NCBI RefSeq assembly: GCF_022370755.2
Contig: NZ_CP092364.2
Span: forward strand, 6,138,001 to 6,202,000
Reading direction: 5' to 3'
Source: Mycolicibacterium goodii
GTDB lineage: Bacteria; Actinomycetota; Actinomycetes; Mycobacteriales; Mycobacteriaceae
Length of the DNA: 64,000 bases
A model generated the notes under the pieces. That model was not told where the DNA came from and did not search any database. It was given only the letters and a program-made list of their open reading frames with translations. The stretch's first letter is position 1. Each line of letters begins with the position of its first letter. Position numbers and translations under genes: made by a program. Shown one piece after another: positions 53,440-62,500 of this stretch.

Positions 53440-55584
53440 TCAATCATGATGTGCCTGCAATACCAGCATCGCGCGCGACTCCACGGTGACCCGGCTGCCG
53501 GCGCCGATCGGCTCGGTGTTGCAGTCGGTCGCGGTGTTGATCACCTCGACCCACTGCTCGGCGAAATCGGACGGCGGCAGGACGAACTCGATGGGCTCGT
53601 AGTGCGCGTTGAAACACAGGTAGAACGAGTCGTCGGTGATCCGCTGCCCGCGCTCATCGAGGTCCGGGATGCCCTGGCCGTTCAGGTACACCGCCATCGA
53701 CTTGGCGTAGCCGGTGTCCCAGTCCTCGTCCGTCATCTCCGACCCGTCCGGCGCGTACCAGCCGATGTCGGGCAGACGCGGCTCACCGGGCTGCCGCACG
53801 GGTCTGCCGTTGAAGAAGCGGCGGCGACGGAACACCGGGTGGGCCGCGCGCAGCTCGGAAACCTTGCGGGTGAACTCCAGCAGTTCGGTGTCGGCATTGT
53901 CCCAGTCGATCCAGGACAGCTCGCTGTCCTGGCAGTACACGTTGTTGTTGCCCTGCTGTGTGCGGCCCAGTTCGTCACCGTGGGCGATCATCGGAACGCC
54001 TTGGGACAGAAGCAGAGTCGTGACGAAGTTACGTTGCTGACGGGCGCGCAGCGCGTTGACCTCCGGATCGTCGGTCGGCCCCTCGACGCCGCAGTTCCAC
54101 GACCGGTTGTGGCTCTCGCCGTCGTTGTTGTCCTCGCCGTTGGCCTCGTTGTGTTTCTCGTTGTAGGACACGAGGTCTCGCAACGTGAAGCCGTCGTGGG
54201 CGATGACGAAGTTGATCGACGCGAACGGTCGCCTGCCGGTCTGCTCGTACAGATCGGCCGAACCGGTGAGTCGAGACGCGAACTCGTCGAGAGTCGCGGG
54301 CTCGCCGCGCCAGTAGTCACGAACGGTGTCACGGTACTTGCCGTTCCACTCGGTCCACAACGGCGGGAAGTTGCCCACCTGGTACCCGCCTGGGCCGACG
54401 TCCCACGGCTCGGCGATCAACTTGACCTGGCTGACGACCGGATCCTGTTGCACGAGTTCGAAGAAGGTCGCCAGGCGATCGACGTCGTAGAACTCGCGCG
54501 CCAGCGTCGAGGCGAGGTCGAACCGGAAACCGTCGACGTGCATCTCGATCACCCAATAGCGCAACGAATCCATGATCAGCTGAAGCGCGTGGGGATGGCC
54601 GACGTTGAGGCTGTTGCCGGTGCCTGTGTAATCCATGTAGTACCGCTTGTCGTCGTCGACGAGGCGGTAGTAGGCCGCATTGTCGATGCCGCGGAACGAC
54701 AGTGTGGGCCCCATGTGGTTGCCCTCGGCCGTGTGGTTGTAGACCACGTCGAGGATCACCTCGATGCCGGCCTCGTGCAGCGTACGGACCATCGCCTTGA
54801 ATTCCTGCACCTGACCGCCCGGGTTGGGGCTCGAGCTGTATTTCGAGTCCGGCGCCAAAAATCCGATGGTGTTGTAGCCCCAGTAGTTCGACAGACCTTT
54901 GTCGACGAGTGTCGAGTCGTTGGCGAAGTGGTGTACCGGCATCAACTCGATCGCGTTGATCCCGAGCGTCTGCAGATGCTCGATGATGGCCGGGTGCGCG
55001 ACCGCGGAGTAGGTGCCACGGATGTTGTCGGGTATGTCGGGATGGGTCTGGGTCAGGCCTTTGACATGGGCCTCGTAGATCACGGTGTCGGCGTAATCGT
55101 GGCTCGGCGGACGATCCACGCCCCAGTCGAAGTACGGGTTGATCACCACCGACTTCGGCATGTTGGGTGCCGAATCCTCGTCGTTGCGGCTGTCCGGGTC
55201 GCCGAAGTTGTACGAGAACAGCGGCTGGCCCCATGTGAACTGCCCGTCGATCGCCTTGGCGTACGGATCCAGGACGAGCTTGTTGGGATTGCACCGATGC
55301 CCTGCCGCGGGATCGTACGGTCCGTGGACGCGGTAGCCGTAGCGCTGGCCCGGTTCGATGTTGGGGATGAAGCCGTGCCACACGAATCCGTCGACCTCGG
55401 GCAACGTGATCCGCGTTTCCCGCACACCGCCGTTCCCGTCGTCGTCGAACAGGCACAACTCGACCCGCTCGGCTACCTCGCTGAACAACGCGAAGTTGGT
55501 GCCCGAACCGTCGTAGGTGGCGCCCAGGGGGTATGCCTTGCCTCGCCAGATCTCCAAACCGGTTTCGGTAACTCTTGGGTCCAC
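53440..55584 (-). CDS. glgX: Glycogen debranching enzyme (GlgX/TreX-type)
   Basis: 714 aa GH13 enzyme hydrolysing alpha-1,6 branches of glycogen or maltodextrin. An N-terminal CBM48 domain (~1-150) precedes the (beta/alpha)8 barrel with conserved VILDVVYNHTAEGN, DGFRFDLASTLAREF (nucleophile), LIAEPWDVGPGGYQVG (acid/base) and FVIAHDGFTLRDLVSYNEKH. It closes the glucan/trehalose theme begun with treS-pep2, although transcribed separately. ATG 55584. Confidence 0.95.
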   Translation of the reverse strand: MDPRVTETGLEIWRGKAYPLGATYDGSGTNFALFSEVAERVELCLFDDDGNGGVRETRITLPEVDGFVWHGFIPNIEPGQRYGYRVHGPYDPAAGHRCNPNKLVLDPYAKAIDGQFTWGQPLFSYNFGDPDSRNDEDSAPNMPKSVVINPYFDWGVDRPPSHDYADTVIYEAHVKGLTQTHPDIPDNIRGTYSAVAHPAIIEHLQTLGINAIELMPVHHFANDSTLVDKGLSNYWGYNTIGFLAPDSKYSSSPNPGGQVQEFKAMVRTLHEAGIEVILDVVYNHTAEGNHMGPTLSFRGIDNAAYYRLVDDDKRYYMDYTGTGNSLNVGHPHALQLIMDSLRYWVIEMHVDGFRFDLASTLAREFYDVDRLATFFELVQQDPVVSQVKLIAEPWDVGPGGYQVGNFPPLWTEWNGKYRDTVRDYWRGEPATLDEFASRLTGSADLYEQTGRRPFASINFVIAHDGFTLRDLVSYNEKHNEANGEDNNDGESHNRSWNCGVEGPTDDPEVNALRARQQRNFVTTLLLSQGVPMIAHGDELGRTQQGNNNVYCQDSELSWIDWDNADTELLEFTRKVSELRAAHPVFRRRRFFNGRPVRQPGEPRLPDIGWYAPDGSEMTDEDWDTGYAKSMAVYLNGQGIPDLDERGQRITDDSFYLCFNAHYEPIEFVLPPSDFAEQWVEVINTATDCNTEPIGAGSRVTVESRAMLVLQAHHD

Positions 55585-55744
55585 GGTTCGACCTTACGGC
55601 GCTGGGCGCGGCGGCGTCGGACAATGAGGATGAGACCACCGGGTACCGGTTTCGGGGCCGCACACGACAGCGGCGCGCCCACCCGTGATGAGCAGGCCGA
55701 TCAACGGATTCTGCAGGTTAAACCCTGATCGGCTGTTGCGATCA

Positions 55745-56296
55745 TCACCCGATCGTCACACCGGCAGAACGCATTTGGTCGATCGCGGCCGTGGTGCTCT
55801 CGGGCGCGACCCCGGCCGTGAGGTGGGTGAGGACCCGCGTGGCGAACCCCGCTTCGGCGGCATCGGCGGCCGTGGCGGCCACGCAGTAGTCGGTGGCGAT
55901 GCCAACGACGTCGACCGCGTCGACGTCGCGGTCGCGCAACCAGTCGGCCAGCGTCGTCCCGGATTCCTCGGTGCCCTCGAAACCGCTGTAGGCGGCCGAG
56001 TAGTGACCCTTGCGGAACACCGCCTCCACCGCGGCGGGGTCGAACTCCGGATGGAACTCGGCACCGGGGGTGTCGGCCACGCAGTGACGTGGCCACGACA
56101 CGCGGTAGTCGGGCGTGTCCGAGAAGTGCTCGCCCGGGTCGATGTGGAAATCCATTGTGGCGACGACGTGGTCGTAACCATGATCACCGGCCAGCAGTGC
56201 GGCGATCCCACGGGCGACCGCCGCACCACCGGTCACCGCCAACGAGCCGCCCTCGCAGAAATCGTTCTGGACGTCGACGACAATCAGTGCTCGCAT
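55745..56296 (-). CDS. pncA: Nicotinamidase/pyrazinamidase
   Basis: 183 aa. Converts nicotinamide to nicotinic acid for NAD salvage and activates pyrazinamide. Catalytic triad Asp8 (VVDVQND), Lys96 (FRKGHYS) and Cys138 (GIATDYCVA), and the metal ligands Asp49, His51, His57 and His71 are at the positions known for mycobacterial PncA. ATG 56296 gives exactly this numbering. It is 17 bp downstream of nfnB on the same strand. Confidence 0.97.
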   Translation of the reverse strand: MRALIVVDVQNDFCEGGSLAVTGGAAVARGIAALLAGDHGYDHVVATMDFHIDPGEHFSDTPDYRVSWPRHCVADTPGAEFHPEFDPAAVEAVFRKGHYSAAYSGFEGTEESGTTLADWLRDRDVDAVDVVGIATDYCVAATAADAAEAGFATRVLTHLTAGVAPESTTAAIDQMRSAGVTIG

Positions 56297-56313
56297 GCCT
56301 CGACGGTAACGGG

Positions 56314-57000
56314 TCACCGGTGAAAGCGGGTGGTCTCCGACAGGTCGGCGCGCGGGATGCGGACACTGTTGACCGCCGCGGTGTCGTCGGCGTAGCCGAA
56401 GGAGATGCCCATCAGCAGTTTTCGGTCCTCGACGCCGAGTTCCGCGCGCACGGTGTCGGCGTAGAAGCTCAGCAGCGCCTGGGGGCACGACGCGATGCCG
56501 TGCGCGGTCATCGCGAGCATCAACGTCTGCGCGTAGATTCCCATGTCTGCGGCGATGCGCGCCTCGGTGTTGTTCGGCGCGAACAGCATCGCGACGTGCG
56601 GAGCGCCGTAGAACCGCAAGCTCTTGGTGTTGTATCCCTCGAGCAGATCGGTTTCGTCGCGGGCGATGCCGAGGGTTGCGTACAGCCGGGCGCCGAAGTC
56701 GGCGCGACGGCTCTGAAGCGCACCCTGGAACAGGCCGTCCCGGTAGGGGAAGTCCACCGAGGTGCGTCCCTCGGCGTGCGCGGTGACCAGTGCATCGGCA
56801 AGGCGGTCGCGTGCCGCACCGCTGACCACTTCGACGTGCCAGGGCTGGGTGTTGGAGTTCGACGGTGCGTGGCCGGCCAGTTCGAACACCGCCCGGATGG
56901 TCCCGTCGGGTACCTCGTCGGGCCGGAACGCGCGGATGGCGCGTCGGCCACGGATCAACCGGTCGGCGGATTCGGCCAGGTCGACGGTCGGCAGCGACAT
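56314..57000 (-). CDS. nfnB: Nitroreductase NfnB
   Basis: 228 aa FMN nitroreductase (RRAIRAFRPDEVPDGTIRAV; APSNSNTQPWHVEVVSG; SCPQALLSFYADTVRAELG). By gene order and regulator it corresponds to M. smegmatis NfnB, known to reduce the nitro group of benzothiazinones and thereby inactivate them. ATG 57000. Divergent from a TetR gene with two matching 18-bp operator-like palindromes between them. Natural substrate unknown. Confidence 0.9.
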   Translation of the reverse strand: MSLPTVDLAESADRLIRGRRAIRAFRPDEVPDGTIRAVFELAGHAPSNSNTQPWHVEVVSGAARDRLADALVTAHAEGRTSVDFPYRDGLFQGALQSRRADFGARLYATLGIARDETDLLEGYNTKSLRFYGAPHVAMLFAPNNTEARIAADMGIYAQTLMLAMTAHGIASCPQALLSFYADTVRAELGVEDRKLLMGISFGYADDTAAVNSVRIPRADLSETTRFHR

Positions 57001-57015
57001 GTGAACACCCTTCAA

Positions 57016-57081
57016 GTACACGTTTGCGTTTACTTGGTGACGATAGCGCGCCCGTCGTAAAAAGTAAACGCGAACGTATAC
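57016..57081. promoter_or_regulatory. Twin TetR operators between nfnB and its regulator
   Basis: Two sites share GTAnACG-N4-CGTnTAC: 57016-57033 and 57064-57081, with centres 48 bp apart. One lies close to each start codon (nfnB 57000, TetR 57089), as expected for a regulator repressing both genes. Confidence 0.8.
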
Positions 57082-57088
57082 TGGAAGG

Positions 57089-57655
57089 GTGACGAAACCA
57101 CGCGGTCGTGGAGGCCGGGAGCGCATCGTCGCGGCCGCCGCCGCGCTGTTCGAGGCACAGGGCATCACCGCGACCACGATGGAGCAGATCGCGGCCGCCG
57201 CCCCCGTGTCCAAACGCACGCTGTACGCGCATTTCCCGACCAAGGACGAACTCGTGTTGACATTTTTGAAGTTCGTCCACGAATCCGGGCTGACCGTGGA
57301 GAGCGCCCTGTACGACGCGGATGCGCCTGCCCGGGAACGCCTGCTGGCAATGTTCACGGTGCCGACGCGCGGCGACGGCCCGGTGCGCGGGTGCCCCTTC
57401 ATCGCCGCCGCCACCGAGTTCCCCGACCCGGACAGCCCGGCGCACGCCTACACTCGGGAACGCAAGCGGGCCTTCACGATTCGAATCGCAGAGCTGCTCA
57501 CCGAGCTGGGGGCCGACGATCCGCATGGCCTGGCCGAGCAGCTGGCGATCCTCACCGACGGCGTCGCGAGCCGGTCCATGGTGTTCAACGACACCCGCCG
57601 CGGCGACGCGGGACGTGCGGCCGCCGAGGCGCTGCTCGCCGCTGCCGGGATCTGA
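57089..57655 (+). CDS. TetR-family repressor divergent from nfnB
   Basis: 188 aa. The DNA-binding domain is canonical (ERIVAAAAALFEAQGITATT, MEQIAAAAPVSKRTLYAHFP, TKDELVLTF). The C-terminal ligand domain includes RGCPFIAAATEFPDPDSPAH. GTG 57089. In M. smegmatis, mutations in a TetR gene at this locus are known to raise nfnB expression and give benzothiazinone resistance. The stop is directly adjacent to the stop of the convergent membrane-protein gene. Confidence 0.92.
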   Translation: MTKPRGRGGRERIVAAAAALFEAQGITATTMEQIAAAAPVSKRTLYAHFPTKDELVLTFLKFVHESGLTVESALYDADAPARERLLAMFTVPTRGDGPVRGCPFIAAATEFPDPDSPAHAYTRERKRAFTIRIAELLTELGADDPHGLAEQLAILTDGVASRSMVFNDTRRGDAGRAAAEALLAAAGI

Positions 57656-58954
57656 CTAACCGCCGAACAGCAGATACAGGCCGGTGAAGGTGTAGCCGAC
57701 CATCACGAGCATCATCGCGAGCTGACCGGTGAGCCGATGACTCTCAGGCAGCAACCGCAGGGCCCGGTCGTGCGCGGCGATCACGCCGGCCACATGGCCC
57801 GCCAGCACGAAACCGACCTTGAGTGTCGACAGCACCGCGGGGTGCATCGACAGGATGTAGACGACCTCCGCGTCGTGCATGCCGGACAGCAGGAAGATCG
57901 TCTGCTGTCCCCGCTCCACGAGGTAGGTCAGGTAGTGCGCGAACACATAGCCGATGACGATCGGGATCAACGAGTGGGCCATCTCACCGGGCAGCTCACG
58001 TCGGCGCCGCCGATCCACGCCGCCGGTCGCACGGGCCGCGGCCCAGAACGTCACGGCCACTCCTGCGACGAAGACCGCCAGGCCGGCGGTGCGGATCAGG
58101 GTGGCGCCCAGCGCCGAACCAGAAGTGTCGTCGACGAAGTTGCGCCACTGCGGCATCGCCGAGAAGCTGTCGAACGCCGTCGACCCGAGCAGCACCGCGA
58201 GAACCGCCACCACACCGGGCCGCACCGGCAGCGACGGCAGGTGGTCGAACGGATTGCCGACGACGATGCGCCCGGCGTGCCTGCGCAGCGGCGAGAGCCG
58301 CGATGCAACAGTGCTGTAGACCTCGAAGGGGTCGGCGTTCGCGAGCCACCGCTCGCCACAGCACAGCGCACCCGCCAACATCACCGCGAGATAGGTCAAC
58401 AGCCAGATACGAATGGCCGCAAGTGATCCCGGATCGGAACTCGCGAGCTCCAACCACACGAAGGCGAACAGACCCGCTGCGGCGGGCCAGTAACCCAGCC
58501 CGCTCGGGTACCGCACGGGAGGGCGGCGCAGCGCCGTCGGCGGCAGACGGAGCACCACCCGCACCGGTGAGATCGCCCGCCACACCGGTCCGATCATCAC
58601 CGACAGCGCCACCAGGCCGACCCACAGCAGGACGTAGAACACCCCCGGCAGCGGGTTCGAGGCGTTCTGCGGCCCGGTGAACGCCACCACCCCGACCCAT
58701 CCGGTGAACGCCAGCGCGAGCAGGCCGACGGCCCACCGGGTGATGGGGGAGTCCACCAGACCGGTCACCCAGGCCGGCAGCGGCCGCCCCGGTTTGTCCT
58801 GGTCGAACCGCGGTTGCCGCCATGCGAAGGCCACCAGCGCGAATGTGAACGTCAACGTCCATGCCGCGCCGAGCAGCGCGTACGTGTACGGGATCGGAAG
58901 ATCGGTCGAACCGCCCAAACCGTGGGCCAGCAGCGCGGTTCGATCCGAGATCAC
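57656..58954 (-). CDS. Polytopic membrane protein, last gene of a four-gene overlapping operon
   Basis: 432 aa with roughly ten transmembrane helices; conserved-looking features include a Cys pair in LAGALCCGERWLANADPF and a SGMHDAEVVYILSMHP loop with His residues. ATG 58954 overlaps the lipoprotein stop by 4 bp. No transporter signature is recognised. Association with a cupredoxin-like lipoprotein and a large multispanning protein with an external domain suggests metal (perhaps copper) or envelope redox function; this is inference. Confidence 0.8.
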   Translation of the reverse strand: MISDRTALLAHGLGGSTDLPIPYTYALLGAAWTLTFTFALVAFAWRQPRFDQDKPGRPLPAWVTGLVDSPITRWAVGLLALAFTGWVGVVAFTGPQNASNPLPGVFYVLLWVGLVALSVMIGPVWRAISPVRVVLRLPPTALRRPPVRYPSGLGYWPAAAGLFAFVWLELASSDPGSLAAIRIWLLTYLAVMLAGALCCGERWLANADPFEVYSTVASRLSPLRRHAGRIVVGNPFDHLPSLPVRPGVVAVLAVLLGSTAFDSFSAMPQWRNFVDDTSGSALGATLIRTAGLAVFVAGVAVTFWAAARATGGVDRRRRRELPGEMAHSLIPIVIGYVFAHYLTYLVERGQQTIFLLSGMHDAEVVYILSMHPAVLSTLKVGFVLAGHVAGVIAAHDRALRLLPESHRLTGQLAMMLVMVGYTFTGLYLLFGG

Positions 58955-59397
58955 TGCTGTACTTGGACGCTGGCGATCACGCGGTTCAACTGGTGCAGTT
59001 CGATGTCGACGGTGCCGGGCACCTCGACGGTGAACTGGAACTGCTGGCCGCTGCGGGGTTCGATGGGGAACGTGTGCTCGGGGTTGGAGTGCACGTGGAG
59101 TTCGTCGGCGGCGTCGCTGTTGACACGCACCACGATGGGGTCACCGACCTTGCCCTGCAGCTGCTCGTTGGTGGGTGTCACCTCGCCGCCCTTGATGGTC
59201 ACGTCGATCACCAGCCGGTTGGGCGCCTGCTGCTGATCCGTCATGTCCGACGGGTTGACGGTCGACTCGCTGGGGCTGGCGGGAGCGGCACTGGTCTCTT
59301 CGGCGGTGTCACCGGACCCACACGCCGCGGTGAGCAGTGCCAGTGTCAGCGCGACTGCGGGAGCCAGAACGACAACGCTGCGTTTACGGTTCGTCAC
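58951..59397 (-). CDS. Lipoprotein with cupredoxin-like domain
   Basis: 148 aa. Signal peptide with lipobox LTAAC (Cys ~26), an acidic Ser/Pro linker, then a ~95-residue beta domain reading RLVIDVTIKGGEVTPTNEQL, VGDPIVVRVNSDAADELHVH, SNPEHTFPIEPRSGQQFQF. Strand spacing and the His-rich DELHVHSNPEH turn resemble cupredoxins and related copper chaperones; a full Cys/His/Met copper site is not evident. ATGA overlaps on both sides. Confidence 0.83.
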   Translation of the reverse strand: MTNRKRSVVVLAPAVALTLALLTAACGSGDTAEETSAAPASPSESTVNPSDMTDQQQAPNRLVIDVTIKGGEVTPTNEQLQGKVGDPIVVRVNSDAADELHVHSNPEHTFPIEPRSGQQFQFTVEVPGTVDIELHQLNRVIASVQVQQ

Positions 59398-59594
59398 GGT
59401 GAATCATCTTCGCTTGCAACGTCCTCGCCTTCACTGTGAGCCCTGTCTCTCGTCTCGGCCGTCTGGTCTTTGCGGCGACGATCGCGCACCGCGATGTACA
59501 CGACCACACCGGCCACCACGATTGCCGGCGCCAATGCGGGCACCGCGAGCAGCAACGTATGGTCCGCCTGGAACGTGATGGTCTCGGGGGTCAT
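59394..59594 (-). CDS. Small single-pass membrane protein
   Basis: 66 aa with one hydrophobic helix (LLAVPALAPAIVVAGVVVYI) followed by a charged cytoplasmic tail (RDRRRKDQTAETRDRAHSEG...). Start ATG 59594 overlaps the large upstream gene by 4 bp and its stop overlaps the lipoprotein start by 4 bp, which strongly supports that it is translated. Possibly a complex-assembly peptide; function unknown. Confidence 0.75.
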   Translation of the reverse strand: MTPETITFQADHTLLLAVPALAPAIVVAGVVVYIAVRDRRRKDQTAETRDRAHSEGEDVASEDDSP

Positions 59595-61450
59595 GTCTGC
59601 GGCTGCACCGGACGGGGCTCGTCGGCCGTGCTGCCCGCCGCCAGCTCGCGGGAGTTGACCCGACCCGCGCCCCACGTCAACGCCGCGATCAGGATCAGGG
59701 TGCACACCAGGACCACGAGCGAAGCCGCGCCGAACAACCACGACGGGTGATCGAGGTTGCGCTCGCGCTGCAGGATCGTGATCTCCGGTACGAATTCCCG
59801 GGTGCTGACGGCCTCGGCCGGTTGTTCCTCGGCCCCGATACCGGGATCGGCGGGCAAGTAGATCGGCACCCCGGCCATGGTGGTGCCGTCCTGCACACGC
59901 AGCAGCGTCTTCCAGGTTCCCGACACCGGCACCGGTTGCGTGGTGCGGTAGTGCCCCGGACCGATCTGCTCGAGGCGGTTCACGATGAGGCCGCGGCGGT
60001 CGTCGATGCCGCCCTGCCAGGACAGTATCGACACCCATTCCGGATCGTCGCTGACCAGGTCCGCCGGGGTGATCCGGACGTCGGCGTCGACCATACGTTG
60101 TTCACCTTGGCCGGGTGCGTCCGTGAGTGCGATTGTCGCCGTGGCGTTCTCGGGAACCTCGACGCGCAGGCCGTTGGCCACGGCACCACCTATCGCCAGA
60201 ACGGTCGCCACCACGATCGAGATGCCGACAGCCGGGCGGGGCAACCGCCTACTGGTGAGCACCAGGGCAAGCAGCGCACCGCACAGTCCCATGCCGACCG
60301 CAACGGGGACCGCCATGGCGAGTGCTTCACCCCACATGCTCGTGGGCCACGGGTATTCGTACAGCGCGCCGATCCACAGCGATTCCAGCCACAGGCCCAC
60401 GGTCGCCACCCCGAGGCCACCGACCGCACCGAAGATCAAGGGCCGCTTGACAAGTGGGGTCAGCGCCAGCAATTCCACCACGAGGGCGGGCCCGAGATAC
60501 AGCGCCCACCAGCTCATCGGGGCGCCGAGCACCGGGCCGACGACCACCGCGACCGCACCGCGCAGGACGATCGCGAGTGCCGCGGCGATCAGGGCCGCGC
60601 CGGGCCCGAGCACCAGACGCGCCGCGACCGCGGCCATCGCGGCCGCGCCGGCGATCATCATGGGTTGCAGCACCAGGCGGAACTGCTCGACACCGAAGTC
60701 GTATTCGATCTGGAACACCGAGAGCCCGATGAACAGGCCGCCGAACGACAGATAACGCAGAAACGTGTTGAACCTGGTGTCGTCACCGGCGGCGTTGATG
60801 TCGCCGTGTCCCATCGCCACCCGGCCCTCGTGCTCCAGCAGCAGCACCGCGATCAGGGACAAACCGGCGCCGCCGATGAGCATCAGATGCGTTGGACCCC
60901 ATAGGGTCACGTCCTGACCGAAGATCCGGTGCCAGATGTCGTCGAGCGGAAAGCCGATCAGCGCGTACAGCCCGCACAACGCCATGAGCACGCCCCCTAC
61001 GGGTGCGTACCAGGTCCTGGTGATGCGGATCGCGGCCGGTCCGGGCTTCTCGTAGGGCAGGACCATCGCCATGACACCGGCGATGAACAGCAGGAACAGT
61101 CCGACGAGGATGAAGTAGTGCGCCGGGTTGGCGAGCGGGCCCTCATCGCGGCCGTTGCCGATGTGCAGGCTCACGTCCCAGATGAACCCGAACAGCGCAC
61201 AGATGATGGTCGAGGTGAACAGGAAGATCTGAAGCGCCACCCACGGCGGGCGGTGGAACTTGGTGCCGAGCCGTTCCGCGAAGTCGTTGAGCCACGTGAT
61301 GCGTCTTTGCCGGTGCAGATACCCGATCCACAGCAGCGCGACGGTGATCACCGTCGCGACCGCCGACAAGCCGATGACCTGGTCGAGAGCGGCGCCTCCG
61401 CCCTCGGTTCCCTGCGCGGCGACCAGCGAGACGTTCGACGAGCCCAGCAT
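59591..61450 (-). CDS. Large membrane protein with external C-terminal beta domain
   Basis: 619 aa: about eleven transmembrane helices (residues ~20-430), then an extracytoplasmic ~140-residue domain (TPADLVSDDPEWVSILSWQG; GHYRTTQPVPVSGTWKTLLR) that resembles FixH/YtkA-type domains, and a final helix near the C-terminus. His-rich spots (NPAHYFILVG, IWHRIFGQDV, WGPTHLML) lie near helix ends. ATG 61450 preferred over 61474. It is first in a four-gene operon with 4-bp overlaps throughout. Family not recognised; copper or cytochrome-related function is plausible from the neighbours only. Confidence 0.8.
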   Translation of the reverse strand: MLGSSNVSLVAAQGTEGGGAALDQVIGLSAVATVITVALLWIGYLHRQRRITWLNDFAERLGTKFHRPPWVALQIFLFTSTIICALFGFIWDVSLHIGNGRDEGPLANPAHYFILVGLFLLFIAGVMAMVLPYEKPGPAAIRITRTWYAPVGGVLMALCGLYALIGFPLDDIWHRIFGQDVTLWGPTHLMLIGGAGLSLIAVLLLEHEGRVAMGHGDINAAGDDTRFNTFLRYLSFGGLFIGLSVFQIEYDFGVEQFRLVLQPMMIAGAAAMAAVAARLVLGPGAALIAAALAIVLRGAVAVVVGPVLGAPMSWWALYLGPALVVELLALTPLVKRPLIFGAVGGLGVATVGLWLESLWIGALYEYPWPTSMWGEALAMAVPVAVGMGLCGALLALVLTSRRLPRPAVGISIVVATVLAIGGAVANGLRVEVPENATATIALTDAPGQGEQRMVDADVRITPADLVSDDPEWVSILSWQGGIDDRRGLIVNRLEQIGPGHYRTTQPVPVSGTWKTLLRVQDGTTMAGVPIYLPADPGIGAEEQPAEAVSTREFVPEITILQRERNLDHPSWLFGAASLVVLVCTLILIAALTWGAGRVNSRELAAGSTADEPRPVQPQT

Positions 61451-61546
61451 GAGTTCCACCCGGTGTCGGAGCAATTGTTCGCCGGTGATGTTGCCAGAAC
61501 CGGGCGGATCGAAACACGTGTTCCGTTACCAATGGGCCCGGGTGTG

Positions 61547-62353
61547 TCAATTGGGCTGTGCGCTCCACGGCGTGACCGGGCGGTCCTGCCGTTCGCCGTC
61601 GACGATGACGTCGACGCGTTCGTCGAAGAAGCAGATCCGGTCGCGGACGGGGATCGCGTCGTGCAGCGGCTCGTGGTACGTCCAGGCGAGGTCGGACGGT
61701 CCGTCGGGCACCGAGTAGTAACTCGCGCGTCCCTTGTAGGCGCAGTAGGTGACGGTCTCGCTCAGCTCGAGAGGCGTCACGACGTCGTCGTACGGCAGAT
61801 AGAAGCGTGTGGGCAGGCCGGTCTCGAACAGCAGCATGGGGTGCGCCGACTCGGCGAGTGGGCGGCCGTCGAGCTCGATTCGGATGTGCCGGCGACTGCG
61901 CCGGATGTCGATCCGGTGGAACGGGTCGTGGGGGTGGGCGACCACTGCCTCGTCCTCCTCGCGCCATTCGAACGATTCGAAGTCGAGGATCACGTACTCG
62001 GCGAGATCGGGATCGTCGGGCGTGAACGCCGCGGCCGGACCGTTCTCGCCGCCGGCGATGACGTCGAACCCGGTGCCGGGACAGGTGTGTGCGGCGAACG
62101 GGACGGACGGGTCGAGGAAGCCGGGAATCTCGTCGTCACCGCATTCGCCGCCGGCCGGGACAAGTTGCGCCGACACCGCCGCACGCGGTACCGCGTACGT
62201 GGGCACGATGCGGCGCGGCTCCCAGACCAGGACCGCAGCGCAGGTGTCGACCACCGGTTCACCACCCAGGCAAGCGCGAATTCGCTTGGCAGTCGGCTGA
62301 TATCGCAGGGATTCGAGGTTGGCGGCGAACAAATCCCCCATCTTGACTGCCAT
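61547..62353 (-). CDS. DUF427 domain protein (two copies of the fold)
   Basis: 268 aa (starting at ATG 62353; ATG 62341 is also possible). The C-terminal DUF427 unit reads IRIELDGRPLAESAHPMLLF, ETGLPTRFYLPYDDV, SETVTYCAYKGRASYYSV, YHEPLHDAIPVRDRICFF; the N-terminal half contains a diverged related unit (RIRACLGGEPVVDTCAAVLV). The fold is a small beta-tent with no established activity. It lies 97 bp upstream of the membrane operon start on the same strand. Confidence 0.87.
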   Translation of the reverse strand: MAVKMGDLFAANLESLRYQPTAKRIRACLGGEPVVDTCAAVLVWEPRRIVPTYAVPRAAVSAQLVPAGGECGDDEIPGFLDPSVPFAAHTCPGTGFDVIAGGENGPAAAFTPDDPDLAEYVILDFESFEWREEDEAVVAHPHDPFHRIDIRRSRRHIRIELDGRPLAESAHPMLLFETGLPTRFYLPYDDVVTPLELSETVTYCAYKGRASYYSVPDGPSDLAWTYHEPLHDAIPVRDRICFFDERVDVIVDGERQDRPVTPWSAQPN

Positions 62354-62440
62354 CGCACCATTATCGGTGGCACACCGCATTCACGCGGTAAGTCGGAGAA
62401 AGCGATGACGCGGGTGGTGCGGAGATCGTCCGGCACGGCA

Positions 62441-62481
62441 TCAGCCCCCGCCGGAGGGGGACGAGGTCCGACGGGGGCTGA
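62441..62481 (-). terminator. Hairpin terminator after the small exported-protein gene
   Basis: Arms TCAGCCCCCGCCGGA (62441-62455) and TCCGACGGGGGCTGA (62467-62481) pair over 15 bp with one mismatch, 20 nt after the stop codon at 62501 (minus strand). Confidence 0.72.
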
Positions 62482-62500
62482 CGATCCTGGGTACGCAGCC

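Noticed and set aside
53338..55728. 796-codon open frame on the plus strand
   Set aside because: It is antisense to glgX in a high-GC region where third-position bias opens long frames; it has no recognisable domain, while glgX has full catalytic motifs.
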